From contig CANQOI010000027.1 of NCBI GenBank assembly GCA_947625435.1, positions 1 to 32,489 of the forward strand: a DNA stretch of 32,489 bases, in the 5' to 3' direction. A model generated the notes under the pieces. It did not search any database and was not told where the DNA came from. It saw only the letters and a list, made by a program, of their open reading frames with translations. Positions 7,305 through 15,241 of the stretch are shown here, piece after piece. This DNA is from an uncultured Clostridia bacterium. Lineage in GTDB: Bacteria > Bacillota > Clostridia > UBA1212 > UBA1255. How positions within the stretch are numbered: the first letter of the stretch is position 1; each line of letters starts with the position of its first letter. A program made the position numbers and the translations under genes.

Positions 7305-8186
7305 ATGATTTACGACAGGTGGTTGTCCGAAGTATCGTATACACAAAAAAAGGTGTCAGACATAACAAATGCGTCCAGGTTCCCTTTTTATGTAAAAGAA
7401 ACGGGTTTTCTCTGTGACGACTCCATAACCTTTGAAGAAAGCTGCGGCTCCGACTGGGTCATTCTCTATTCTCTTTCGGGCTCGGCAGCATTGTCATATA
7501 AAGGCGCCCGCGCGGATGTGCGCAGGGCGGATATAGCCCTTTTACCGCTTTCCGGCGCGGCTGAGTTCATAAATGGATCGGACGGAAAATGGGAATACTT
7601 ATTCGCTGTGTTCGGAGGGCGGCACACGGATATCTTGTCCGGCATCACAGGCAGCGCAGACAGCACAGACAGCGGTATCAATATATTTACAGTAGATCTC
7701 CCCGCGCTTATAATAGGAGCGTTCGTCCGGCTCCTGAAGCTCGACTACGACGACTCGGATCTGTCCGCCGTTAAGGCAAGCGCTCTTATAAATGTAATAA
7801 TCTCGGCTGTTTACGATATTTCCGCCAAGGCGCAGGATACTCCCACCGTATTTCCCGATCACTACATGCTGCAGGTCAATACGGCTGTCGATTATATAAG
7901 GAATAATTACGCCGGCGATTGCTCCGTGGATAAGATCTGCTCTTACGCCGGGTTCAGCAAATATCATTTCAGCCGCGTTTTTAAGGATGTAACGGGCGTC
8001 ACGATACACAGATTCGTGAACAGGCACAGAGTCAATAAAGCAATAGAGCTTCTTTCGGACACCGAGCTTACTGTATCCGATATAGGAACGGCTGTCGGTT
8101 TTAACGACGCGGAAACATTTTCGCGTGTTTTTAAATACATGACCGGCGGAACGCCGGGCTCTTACAGAGAACGGAGGAAGAATTGA
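7305..8186 (+). CDS. AraC-family transcriptional regulator
   Basis: A 293-residue regulator, most likely the sugar-responsive activator of the divergent importer. The N-terminal half is a cupin-like sensor region (VILYSLSGSAALSYKG, then a DIALLPLSGAAEF strand). The C-terminal 100 residues hold two helix-turn-helix motifs typical of AraC: the first around CSVDKICSYAGFSKYHFSRVF and the second around LTVSDIGTAVGFNDAETFSRVF. The ATG at 7305 follows GAGGAA. The stop is immediately followed by the ATG of the alanyl-tRNA editing gene, whose GGAGGA site lies inside this gene, so the two are probably co-transcribed. Target sites and promoter layout in 7169-7269 support local regulation; the ligand is unknown. 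Confidence 0.9.
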   Translation: MIYDRWLSEVSYTQKKVSDITNASRFPFYVKETGFLCDDSITFEESCGSDWVILYSLSGSAALSYKGARADVRRADIALLPLSGAAEFINGSDGKWEYLFAVFGGRHTDILSGITGSADSTDSGINIFTVDLPALIIGAFVRLLKLDYDDSDLSAVKASALINVIISAVYDISAKAQDTPTVFPDHYMLQVNTAVDYIRNNYAGDCSVDKICSYAGFSKYHFSRVFKDVTGVTIHRFVNRHRVNKAIELLSDTELTVSDIGTAVGFNDAETFSRVFKYMTGGTPGSYRERRKN

Positions 8187-9518
8187 ATGGCTACTGTTAA
8201 AATATATGAGACCGACGGTGAGTGCGGCGATTTCACCGCGGTCGTGCTCTCATGCGTAAAATGCAGCGGTGGTTACGAGCTGGTGCTCGACAGAACGGCT
8301 TTTTTCCCGGAGGGAGGCGGCCAGCGCTCCGACAGCGGCACGATAGACGCTCAGCCCGTGCTTGACGTGCGCACAAACGACGAAAGGGACACTGTGCGGC
8401 ACATAGTGCCGTCTGAGTTTTTACCGGGCACGCGCGTAAGGGGATGCGTCGACATGGTGAAACGTTTCTCCGACATGCAGAACCATACTGCGGAGCACAT
8501 ACTGTCGGGGACGGTCTTTTCTCTTTACGGCATGAACAATGTGGGATTTCACATGGGCACGGACTGCATTACTGTCGATTTTGACGGCGCGCTGGACGCT
8601 TCAATGCTCGAGGCCGCCGAAAAGCGCGCAAATGATATCATTTATTCGGATGTTCCTGTCAAAATATCGATCTACAAGAGCGTAGGCGATGTGCCCGTAA
8701 GCTACAGGAGCAAGAAGGAGATAACGGGCGCCGACATACGCATTGTGGAGATACCCGGCGCCGACATATGCGCCTGCTGCGCGCCGCACGTTTCAAGCAC
8801 CGGTAAAATAGGTCTTGTCAAGATACTCGGCTTTCAGAAATACAAGGGCGGCACGAGGGTTGAAATGCTCGCGGGCTCCCGGGCATTTCACGAGCTTTCG
8901 AAACGCTTTGATCAGGTCAGGTGCGTTTCGGCGCGCCTTTCGTCCAAGCCCGATGATCTTGAGGCGCGCTTCACGCAGCTTATGAATGAACTTGCCGCTC
9001 TCAAGACCGACAACGCCGATATCTTTGCGGAATACGCCGCGCTCCGCGCGGAGCAGGTGCTGGGCAGGGCGCAGCCTGATCGCAGCCTGGCGCAGCAGGA
9101 TCGCAGCCTGGCGCAGCAGGATCGCAGCCTGGCGCAAGCTGCCTGCTGCGGCGTTCTGCTTTTTGAATGTATTGAAAACAACGGGAATTTTGTGCGGCCC
9201 TGCACCGCCGCCGAAATGCGCGTTCTTGTGAACGCGCTCAAGGACAAAACAAGCGGCGTGTGCGCAGTCTTTACCCCTTCTGCCTGTAAAGCAGAAGTTT
9301 CCGGCGCCGCAAACGATGCCATAGGAACATACAGATTTGTGATAGGCTCGCAGAGCGAGAGCTTGCTCGCGGAGGCCGCCGCCGCGCTGCGCGCACAATG
9401 CTCCGCGTCCTGCGGCGGCCGCGGCAACCTTATACAAGGCTCGGTTGCCGCCCCAAAAGAAGCGATCGCGGAAGCGCTTTCACGTTTTACAGGGGAAGTC
9501 ATTCCACAGTCAGTGTGA
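8187..9518 (+). CDS. Alanyl-tRNA editing protein, AlaX type with DHHA1-like C-terminus
   Basis: Trans-editing enzyme predicted to hydrolyse mischarged Ser-tRNA(Ala) or Gly-tRNA(Ala). It resembles the editing part of alanyl-tRNA synthetase without the catalytic core. The N-terminal domain has FFPEGGGQ (39-46). The zinc site is visible as H100 and H104 in NHTAEHILSG, with C197 and H201 in CACCAPH. The C-terminal half, ending in ASCGGRGNLIQGS, is DHHA1-like. Between them, at about residues 298-319, a seven-residue unit DRSLAQQ is repeated, encoded by a 21-bp DNA tandem repeat; this is unusual for the family. The ATG follows the AraC stop directly, with GGAGGA upstream. The 3' end overlaps the convergent esterase gene by 20 bp. 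Confidence 0.88.
   Translation: MATVKIYETDGECGDFTAVVLSCVKCSGGYELVLDRTAFFPEGGGQRSDSGTIDAQPVLDVRTNDERDTVRHIVPSEFLPGTRVRGCVDMVKRFSDMQNHTAEHILSGTVFSLYGMNNVGFHMGTDCITVDFDGALDASMLEAAEKRANDIIYSDVPVKISIYKSVGDVPVSYRSKKEITGADIRIVEIPGADICACCAPHVSSTGKIGLVKILGFQKYKGGTRVEMLAGSRAFHELSKRFDQVRCVSARLSSKPDDLEARFTQLMNELAALKTDNADIFAEYAALRAEQVLGRAQPDRSLAQQDRSLAQQDRSLAQAACCGVLLFECIENNGNFVRPCTAAEMRVLVNALKDKTSGVCAVFTPSACKAEVSGAANDAIGTYRFVIGSQSESLLAEAAAALRAQCSASCGGRGNLIQGSVAAPKEAIAEALSRFTGEVIPQSV
9078..9140 (+). repeat. 21-bp tandem repeat inside the alanyl-tRNA editing gene
   Basis: Two exact 21-bp units (9078-9098, 9099-9119) and a third that matches for its first 17 bases (9120-9140). The unit begins GATCGCAGCCTGGCGCAG. 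Being a multiple of three it keeps the frame and encodes DRSLAQQ units, so copy number can vary without loss of the protein. Confidence 0.9.
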
Positions 9519-11178
9519 ACTGCTCCGCAGGATATGCTTTGTAAGCGCCGTCTGTCTTCTCGGCGTATTCCGGTATATTTGTCGCATTTTCATCGTATGT
9601 GCTGTATACGCACACGGAATCCGAACATTTTGTTATCTTATCTGCCAAAGAGCTGTAATTCTTGTATCCGTAGCGCACCGACACGGGATCTTCGACCTTA
9701 TCGCATGTGAGCGTCACTTCGTCTTCGGATACAAGAGCGGGAGTGGCGTCATAATATTTTCCGTCCGCGCCCGCCATTTCAAAGCCGGCAAGTCCGTCGA
9801 GCACAAGTCCAGCGCCCGTATTCTCAAATGTGATCTTTACAGCAGTGCCCGCCTCTGACGCCTCTCCGTCCGCCGGAGCTTTTTCCGCCCTGACGGCATA
9901 TGGCGCAGTCCAGAGACCCTCCGCATCGGTAAACTCCGCTATCACCGCATCAGCAAGGCGCGTGCCCACGGGCTGTTTTTCATACGGATGTATCCCGTCG
10001 TCATTAAGCGTATCGCCCTCTGCCTTGAATTCGGGATAAAGCCCCGTATCCACCGTCACGCAGTATGTATAATCCTCCGTAAGGAGCTTCGTTTTCTTAA
10101 CCTCTTCCCTGCACTGATAATACGAATCCTCATTTACGTATCTGGGAAGCTGCACGGCCGCCCACAGGAGCCCAGGATTGTCAAATTCTCTCCTCCACTC
10201 GGCGATGAGCGCGGCGAGCCTGTCGGAATATTTTACATAGTCTCCCTCGCCCTGATACCATACCACTCCCCTTACGGTCATTTTCTTTATGGGATTCACC
10301 TGTCCGTTGTACCACGAGCCGCCCACTACCCATTCCGATATGGGCGTGCCTCCCATGCATGCCGCCACGAGGCCCACGGGCACATCATTTCCCGTTATAT
10401 TTTTCAGAACGCTGCGCATCCTTCTTCCGAAGAAATAGCCCACGGCGCTCATTTCTTTTATGCTCTGACGGCTTATCTCTCTCCACTGCCTGCACGAATC
10501 GAGCCATTCAACGGGTGTTTTTGAACTCACGGGCCACACGAGCATTTCACGGAGCTTATCGTCATAGCACGTATCCATTATGTCCTCATACAGCATTTTG
10601 TCGGTGCTGCCGTCGTAGCACTGCCCCATCGCCCAGCCCATGTTCGACTGCCCGCCGAGAACGAATACTTCTCCGAAGAGCACGTTCGTGAGTGTGTATG
10701 TATATCCCTTTTCGTTTATGAATTCCACTGTGAAAGGCCCTCCGGGGTCCGGCCCCTCTATGAACAGCTCGAATTCACCGTTTTCTGTTTTACCGTAAAA
10801 TGTTCGCGAGTATCCTCCTCCGTCTTCCGTGACCCGCACGGCTATCTCTCCGTCCGCGGCAGCCCTGCCCCAAAGCCTTACTGCCATGTCCGCCTGCAGC
10901 ACGCAGCCGTCCGAAAAGAATACCGGCAGCTGAAATTCATCTTTTTTCTCTTCTGTTCTGTCCGGCAGTGAAAATCCTTCCGTTACCACTTCATCCATAT
11001 GTACATTATTTTCACGCATTATACTACCCCTCTCCGAGCCGGCACCCGTTCCGGCGTTTGCGCCCGCGTTTTCGCCTGTGCCTGAATTCTGCTGCCCCGC
11101 GCCGCCTTTGCCGCATCCCGCGAGTAAGATTCCCGCCGCCGCTGTCAGTGCGGCGATCGCGATGATAATTTTCTTCAT
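9499..11178 (-). CDS. Sialate O-acetylesterase-like lipoprotein (SGNH/SASA domain)
   Basis: Predicted extracellular esterase of 559 residues that removes acetyl groups from sialic acid or other acetylated glycans. The start is placed at the ATG at 11178, preceded by AAGGGTG; it gives a lipoprotein signal with lipobox LAGC, then a Gly/Asn-rich linker. An upstream in-frame start would add a non-signal-like 17 residues. Family signatures are FSDGCVLQ, GQSNMGW (nucleophile Ser block), GLVAACMGGTPISEW, VVWYQGEGD and DDGIHP (His of the triad). The domain order matches sialate O-acetylesterases of gut bacteria. A beta-rich C-terminal region follows. The gene is tail-to-tail with the alanyl-tRNA editing gene and overlaps it by 20 bp. 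It may be read from the promoter of the Rpn gene upstream. Confidence 0.85.
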   Translation of the reverse strand: MKKIIIAIAALTAAAGILLAGCGKGGAGQQNSGTGENAGANAGTGAGSERGSIMRENNVHMDEVVTEGFSLPDRTEEKKDEFQLPVFFSDGCVLQADMAVRLWGRAAADGEIAVRVTEDGGGYSRTFYGKTENGEFELFIEGPDPGGPFTVEFINEKGYTYTLTNVLFGEVFVLGGQSNMGWAMGQCYDGSTDKMLYEDIMDTCYDDKLREMLVWPVSSKTPVEWLDSCRQWREISRQSIKEMSAVGYFFGRRMRSVLKNITGNDVPVGLVAACMGGTPISEWVVGGSWYNGQVNPIKKMTVRGVVWYQGEGDYVKYSDRLAALIAEWRREFDNPGLLWAAVQLPRYVNEDSYYQCREEVKKTKLLTEDYTYCVTVDTGLYPEFKAEGDTLNDDGIHPYEKQPVGTRLADAVIAEFTDAEGLWTAPYAVRAEKAPADGEASEAGTAVKITFENTGAGLVLDGLAGFEMAGADGKYYDATPALVSEDEVTLTCDKVEDPVSVRYGYKNYSSLADKITKCSDSVCVYSTYDENATNIPEYAEKTDGAYKAYPAEQFTLTVE

Positions 11179-11221
11179 GATATCACCCTTCTGTTTTATG
11201 CATGCGCATAAATGCTTATGC

Positions 11222-11497
11222 TTACGCAAGCTGCTTTACCTTGGCCTCTATCTCTTTCAGTTCTTCGGGAGACAAAGCATGGACATATTTAGCTATCTTT
11301 TCTGTAGGAATGCCGTCTTTCAGCATTTCTTCTGCCGTCTGACGGGCGTTTTTCTTTTCGCCTCTCTTTTCTCCTCTTTTTTCTCCTCTCTTTTCGCCTC
11401 TTTTTTCGCCTACCTTTTCGCCTTCCTGCCTTGCTTCGCGCTTTTCGCTTATTATGTGCGTGGCAAGTATTTCTTCATAGCTGTATGATCCCATCAT
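11222..11497 (-). CDS. C-terminal piece of an Rpn/PD-(D/E)XK nuclease-family gene (probably split off)
   Basis: A 91-residue reading frame beginning MMGSYSYEEIL, then a charged run of GEKR units and a C-terminal helix rich in Glu/Lys. The GEKR run is encoded by six 12-bp units. In-frame codons upstream of its ATG, as far back as about 11527, encode ETEVSEIMM, which reads like the continuation of the Rpn family. It therefore looks like the detached tail of the gene at 11494-12099. The ATG is overlapped by that gene's stop and has CGGAGG 12 bases upstream, so it may still be translated. Confidence 0.55.
   Translation of the reverse strand: MMGSYSYEEILATHIISEKREARQEGEKVGEKRGEKRGEKRGEKRGEKKNARQTAEEMLKDGIPTEKIAKYVHALSPEELKEIEAKVKQLA
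11354..11425. repeat. Six 12-bp tandem units in the Rpn-family tail
   Basis: Six consecutive 12-bp units of the form CTTTTCGCCTCT (plus strand), slightly degenerate, encode repeated GEKR/GEKV/GEKK on the minus strand. The unit is in frame, so slippage would change tail length by four residues per unit. Confidence 0.85.
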
Positions 11498-12099
11498 GAT
11501 CTCCGATACCTCCGTTTCCTGCGCTCCCTGTCAAATATCTGTGCAAACAGTATATACTGATTTATTATATCCTCCGTGCCCCGTTCATATATCACCTTCG
11601 CCCGTACCTCGAATCCTATGTCATTCCCGTCAAAGAATTCCCGAGACAAAGACAATACATCCTGCTTGCTGCCCTTGTCGCCCGTATATATCACATACAG
11701 CTCGGGCCTCGGTATAGATACCTTCTTCGTGCTGAAAAGACTCTGCCTTGTATTGTGTATATATTCGCGGTAGCTCTGCGCAAGATACAGAAAAGCGCGT
11801 ATCAGTATGTTCACACTGAAGCTGCTCTGGCATTCCGCCATTATCATGAGCCTGTCGTCAACCGTGAATCCGAGGTCGTTGAAGATATTATTTACCAGCA
11901 CATTGTCAAGTGTTATATTGGTAAGAGATGCCTCCGTCGCCTCTTTGTCCTCGGGGTGGAGTGTCTGATAGAGCTGAAGCAGGTATTTTTTGTCGTGAAA
12001 CAGATTCGAAAATACGCTGTCCTTTACTGTGCGCTTTGCCGTTATCTCGCTCACAGTCCTCATTTCATCCGCATATTCGGATGCCCTATTATCATTCAT
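11494..12099 (-). CDS. Rpn-family recombination-promoting nuclease/putative transposase, N-terminal part
   Basis: A 201-residue protein matching the N-terminal two thirds of Rpn (PD-(D/E)XK nuclease) proteins. It has VKDSVFSNLFHDKKYLLQLY, then NDLGFTVDDRLMIMAECQSS, which carries the nuclease-type D...E-x-Q signature, and RPELYVIYTG. It ends abruptly in an arginine-rich run and a stop, where family members normally continue. The ATG at 12099 has GAGGTGA before it and a good promoter at 12133-12161. Frameshift or deletion near 11500-11535 separates it from the tail at 11222-11497, so the gene is probably a pseudogene or a split gene. Rpn proteins promote RecA-independent recombination. Confidence 0.75.
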   Translation of the reverse strand: MNDNRASEYADEMRTVSEITAKRTVKDSVFSNLFHDKKYLLQLYQTLHPEDKEATEASLTNITLDNVLVNNIFNDLGFTVDDRLMIMAECQSSFSVNILIRAFLYLAQSYREYIHNTRQSLFSTKKVSIPRPELYVIYTGDKGSKQDVLSLSREFFDGNDIGFEVRAKVIYERGTEDIINQYILFAQIFDRERRKRRYRRS

Positions 12100-12132
12100 T
12101 CTGTCACCTCGATTCCGTAAGTTCTTATTTTC

Positions 12133-12161
12133 ATTATACACGAAAACACAATGGCTTACAA
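12133..12161 (-). promoter_or_regulatory. Promoter of the Rpn-family gene
   Basis: On the minus strand TTGTAA (12161-12156), a 17-bp spacer and a consensus TATAAT (12138-12133), 34 bp upstream of the ATG. Confidence 0.7.
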
Positions 12162-12232
12162 ATTGTTTTCGCTGCATGCTCACAGACGGCACTTCATAGC
12201 AAAGACCCGTTCCGCTTCCGCTCCGCTTTGTA

Positions 12233-13573
12233 TCATTGTCCGGATCTTAGCCTGTAGCGCCTGTTTTTATTGGCTCCCTCTGAAATAACAACGCCCGATC
12301 TGACAAGCTCGGACATATAATCGCGCGTACGCGATCTCTTCAGATCTACAAAAGCGGCAATCTCCGATGTTTTGGCATAAGCACGGCACGACAAAAAATC
12401 GATTATCATTTCACGTTTATGTGCGCCCGTATCAGGCGCCCCGGCCGGTTTTATAAGAGCGCCGTCCGCATTTTCACGCATTTTTTTAACTGAAAATGCG
12501 AATGTAACGCGAAGCGGCCCAAAGCTCTCTGTTATGACAGGCTCTTCAAGGCCGTACATTTTGCAGGTCCTCACAATTTCGGGTATGCCGCCGCCCGACT
12601 GTTTTACGGCGTTTATTACATTGAACATTTTCATTATGAGCGCGTTTCTCGGGTCGGACACGCCTCCGCCGGCGGCGTCGCCCGGCATTATCCTGAATGC
12701 CCCGGGATTTGTAAACGTAAAATGTCCGCGTTTGTTTTCTATATTTATGCCGCCCGGCAGATTGTAATCCGCATTCACTATGCAGTTTGCCAAAGCCTCT
12801 CGGAGCGCGCTCCGCAGGCGGGCATTCCCGGTCAGCAAGCCACATGTGCGCACGTAAAAATCATACAGATTCTCGCACACTTCCCGGGAGTCCCTGCAGA
12901 GCGAAAAATATGCATATTGCTCCTTAATATGCGTCCACTTGCCGAACATGAGCAGCCCGGCGGCGGTCGGATATATTTTACCGTCATTGCCTCTGCCCGA
13001 CGCGCCGAGCCTGAACAGGAAATCACCGTCCGAAAGCTCGTGCCATGCGTGCGCCGGACGGCACTCCCTCATGCGCGCCCTGTACCTTTGCACGCACTCA
13101 CCGTCAAGCACGGACATGTCGGTTCCGTCAAGCACCGCCGTATCCTGCGTTTGCGCCGCGGCGTCCCTGAGCATAGCTTCCACATCGCAAGCTGTGCACA
13201 GGCGATCTTCGTCTGCGCTTCTGTAATACGTGCCCGTGTAGGGGTCCTTTCCCACATACACGGGCCTGTCTTTCCGCGCTGCGCGCGGCACGGTCACCGA
13301 GGCGCAGCTCTTGCCGCCTGCATCCGTGCCGCACACGGGACTGTCTGACAAAACCGGCAGAATATTTACGCTCACTGCCGATCCGTCGGAAGCAGCGCTC
13401 CTGACTCTGTCAATAAAGACCTGCATGCCCTCATGCGCGCCTGTCTTATTGCCTTCCGGATCTGCCGGCAGCAACACGCCGCCGTTCGTATTGGCAAAAG
13501 CAGAATACGTTTTCCATATGCTGTCAGGCAGCCCCTCGTGCGCAGACGCAGCCTCTTCCGCGTCGTTCATCAT
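12233..13573 (-). CDS. AlbA/Schlafen-type ATP-binding protein with C-terminal winged helix, shortened N-terminus
   Basis: A 446-residue member of the AlbA_2 / RecG-like ATP-binding protein group, usually annotated as a putative DNA-binding regulator. Visible parts are SAFANTNGGVLL (AlbA_2 core), REALANCIVNADYN plus NPGAFRI (HATPase-type N-box), and a C-terminal winged helix (TSEIAAFVDLKRSRTRDYM). The usual N-terminal ESxxxEFK strand is missing, so the AlbA domain is shortened. The ATG at 13573 overlaps the stop of the small peptide gene upstream (ATGA) and lacks its own ribosome binding site, implying coupling. An in-frame TTG at 13600 is less likely. As last gene of the peptide operon it could be a regulator or immunity factor; that is inference. 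Confidence 0.75.
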   Translation of the reverse strand: MMNDAEEAASAHEGLPDSIWKTYSAFANTNGGVLLPADPEGNKTGAHEGMQVFIDRVRSAASDGSAVSVNILPVLSDSPVCGTDAGGKSCASVTVPRAARKDRPVYVGKDPYTGTYYRSADEDRLCTACDVEAMLRDAAAQTQDTAVLDGTDMSVLDGECVQRYRARMRECRPAHAWHELSDGDFLFRLGASGRGNDGKIYPTAAGLLMFGKWTHIKEQYAYFSLCRDSREVCENLYDFYVRTCGLLTGNARLRSALREALANCIVNADYNLPGGINIENKRGHFTFTNPGAFRIMPGDAAGGGVSDPRNALIMKMFNVINAVKQSGGGIPEIVRTCKMYGLEEPVITESFGPLRVTFAFSVKKMRENADGALIKPAGAPDTGAHKREMIIDFLSCRAYAKTSEIAAFVDLKRSRTRDYMSELVRSGVVISEGANKNRRYRLRSGQ

Positions 13574-13716
13574 ATAATACGTGTCAAACGCGCAAGACAA
13601 CTGTGATTGGAGCAGGCGTTCAGCACCACGGCGTTATCCACCTCAGACTGAGACATTGACTGCATAAAAGGCTTATGCCAATCCTTCATTTTTGTTTCTT
13701 CCGATTTCTTATCCAT
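13570..13716 (-). CDS. Candidate RiPP precursor peptide B (48 residues)
   Basis: Too short for routine gene calling, but well supported. The ATG at 13716 has GGAGGT 8 bases upstream, its start overlaps the stop of the preceding gene by 8 bp, and its TGA overlaps the next ATG. Residues 10-16 read MKDWHKP, the same M-K-x-W-x-K-P with identical spacing as peptide A, and WHKPFM fits the YxxPxL leader motif bound by PqqD-like domains. An acidic/polar stretch follows, then NACSNHSC with cysteines at 35 and 40, and an eight-residue tail LARLTRII. Leader and core boundaries are inferred. The alternative is a misread N-terminus of the AlbA gene, but the frame is different and no AlbA N-terminal signature is present. 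Confidence 0.7.
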   Translation of the reverse strand: MDKKSEETKMKDWHKPFMQSMSQSEVDNAVVLNACSNHSCLARLTRII

Positions 13717-15025
13717 TGAACTTACCTCCGTAGATTTCGAGAGTCTTAATGAGACTCATAAACATTTCCTTGTTGATCGCATATCTGGAGCCCTGCTCCT
13801 TAAGTATGAGCTTCTGTGCGGCAAACTTTTTGATGAGCCTGTACACGGTCGTTTTACTCAGTTTCAGAGTTTCCGTTATCTCATCCACCGTACATGGACG
13901 TTCACGCAGAACATTCAGAACATCCAGGGCTTCCGAGTATGCAAAATACTTAAACTTATCCCCAATTCTGTTCACATCGGAGCTGTCTTCAAAAAGGTCC
14001 CTATAGCCGTATCCTATACATATGACAAAATTATTGTATTTGCCGTAGTACTCGGCATGTCCGGAACAAAAAGCAAGCGGTTCGATCGACACGGTCTGTC
14101 GGCCCGCGCCGCCTGTAGCTATTCTTCTGAAAACATAATTATCTGTGATGCCATCCAGCTTATGTCTGCTCTTGATCTCGGATATCATGCTATTCCGTTC
14201 TTTTTCAAAGTAAGGCCGCATGGACTCAAACTGCCCTTTGTATACTTCAAAATACGACGTGAGAAATTTCACAAGTTCCTTCTTAAGAGTAGATTTCTTC
14301 GGGTCGGCTATCTGATATGTTTCATACATATTTATTATATCCTTCCTCATCGAATCTGAATATTCCGCTCCGTTCATAAAGTAGTAAAATTTCCCCATAT
14401 CCGAGCAAACATATTCTGCCACATTGTGCGTCACAAGTGAATTAATGCTCGCGCATGAAACGATATGTGCGAAAATATCGCGGTCCGTAAGTGTATTGAT
14501 CCTGTCAAAAACATCATGCTCCGTGATATTCTGCGCCGCTATGACGTCATACAGAATACACGATGTAAGAGCATGCGATTCCGTCACTTTTGTGAAAAGA
14601 AGTCTGAGCACACCCCAGCTGCTGTAAACATAATCCCTCAACCTGCAGGATGCCTTCTCCAGAGCAACCTCAAGTTCTGTGCTACACTTGCGCAGGAAGC
14701 CCGTTGTTTTTAAATCCGCCAAAAGGTTCAGAAACAGCAGTGCATCCCTCACTTCCGGCACGCATTTCTTCACATAGAGCTCGTATGTGTGTTCGCCTAT
14801 ACTGCCGGTGTACACATAATCACCGGCCGGCTCGCCATCCGCTGCGGCGTCATTTACCCCGGGAGTGCCGATATTCTCCTCATTCTCAATATCAGCAGCA
14901 ATCGGCACAAACAAATCGTCCGAATCCAATCCATTTACAACCGAATTCAAACTGCTTTTGTGAAACGCCACGCCGTCATCTACATAACCAATGTTCTTAT
15001 CTTTTGTAAACTTCAGAATGTCCAT
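13709..15025 (-). CDS. ArsR-type winged-helix protein with large N-terminal domain (paralogue 2)
   Basis: A 438-residue protein with an unrecognised N-terminal part of about 330 residues and a C-terminal winged helix (ALDVLNVLRERPCTVDEITETLKLSKTTVYRLIKKF, shown here only in part: TVDEITETLKLSKTTVYRL). It shares layout and weak sequence pattern with the proteins at 15242-16057 and 17544-18656. The start is uncertain: AGGGAGG at 15037-15043 is only 2 bases from an ATG at 15034 and 11 from the one at 15025. It lies between the two small peptide genes and overlaps the start of peptide B by 8 bp. It may sense the peptide or control its operon. That is inference from position. Confidence 0.7.
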   Translation of the reverse strand: MDILKFTKDKNIGYVDDGVAFHKSSLNSVVNGLDSDDLFVPIAADIENEENIGTPGVNDAAADGEPAGDYVYTGSIGEHTYELYVKKCVPEVRDALLFLNLLADLKTTGFLRKCSTELEVALEKASCRLRDYVYSSWGVLRLLFTKVTESHALTSCILYDVIAAQNITEHDVFDRINTLTDRDIFAHIVSCASINSLVTHNVAEYVCSDMGKFYYFMNGAEYSDSMRKDIINMYETYQIADPKKSTLKKELVKFLTSYFEVYKGQFESMRPYFEKERNSMISEIKSRHKLDGITDNYVFRRIATGGAGRQTVSIEPLAFCSGHAEYYGKYNNFVICIGYGYRDLFEDSSDVNRIGDKFKYFAYSEALDVLNVLRERPCTVDEITETLKLSKTTVYRLIKKFAAQKLILKEQGSRYAINKEMFMSLIKTLEIYGGKFNG

Positions 15026-15093
15026 AATTGACATTGCCTCCCTTTCCGTAAAATCATTCCGGTGAAATCTCCGATATCCCACCCTGCCGTCAG

Positions 15094-15207
15094 TTAATAT
15101 CCCTCCTGACATATGTCCACAAAGCTCGAGCAGCCCGCGGCGGTTATTATGTCCTCAAGCTCGTCCCTGCCGATGTGCTCTATTTCCGGCTTCTTCCATT
15201 TCTTCAT
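15094..15207 (-). CDS. Candidate RiPP precursor peptide A (37 residues)
   Basis: A tiny gene with an ideal ribosome binding site, GGGAGG 8 bases before the ATG at 15207; an ATG at 15213 in the same frame is only 2 bases away from it. The product starts MKKWKKPEI, so W4-x-x-P7-x-I9 corresponds to the YxxPxL motif of RiPP leaders recognised by PqqD-like domains. A charged helix (RDELEDIITAA) then leads into GCSSFVDIC near the C-terminus, with cysteines at 26 and 33, followed by QEGY. It sits between two ArsR-protein genes in one operon, with a radical SAM/SPASM gene and a PqqD-like gene upstream. No known precursor family is recognised. The expected modification is a thioether at the cysteines, which is inference. 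Confidence 0.75.
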   Translation of the reverse strand: MKKWKKPEIEHIGRDELEDIITAAGCSSFVDICQEGY

Positions 15208-15241
15208 GCTCATATCCTCCCTTCATATATATTTATATATA

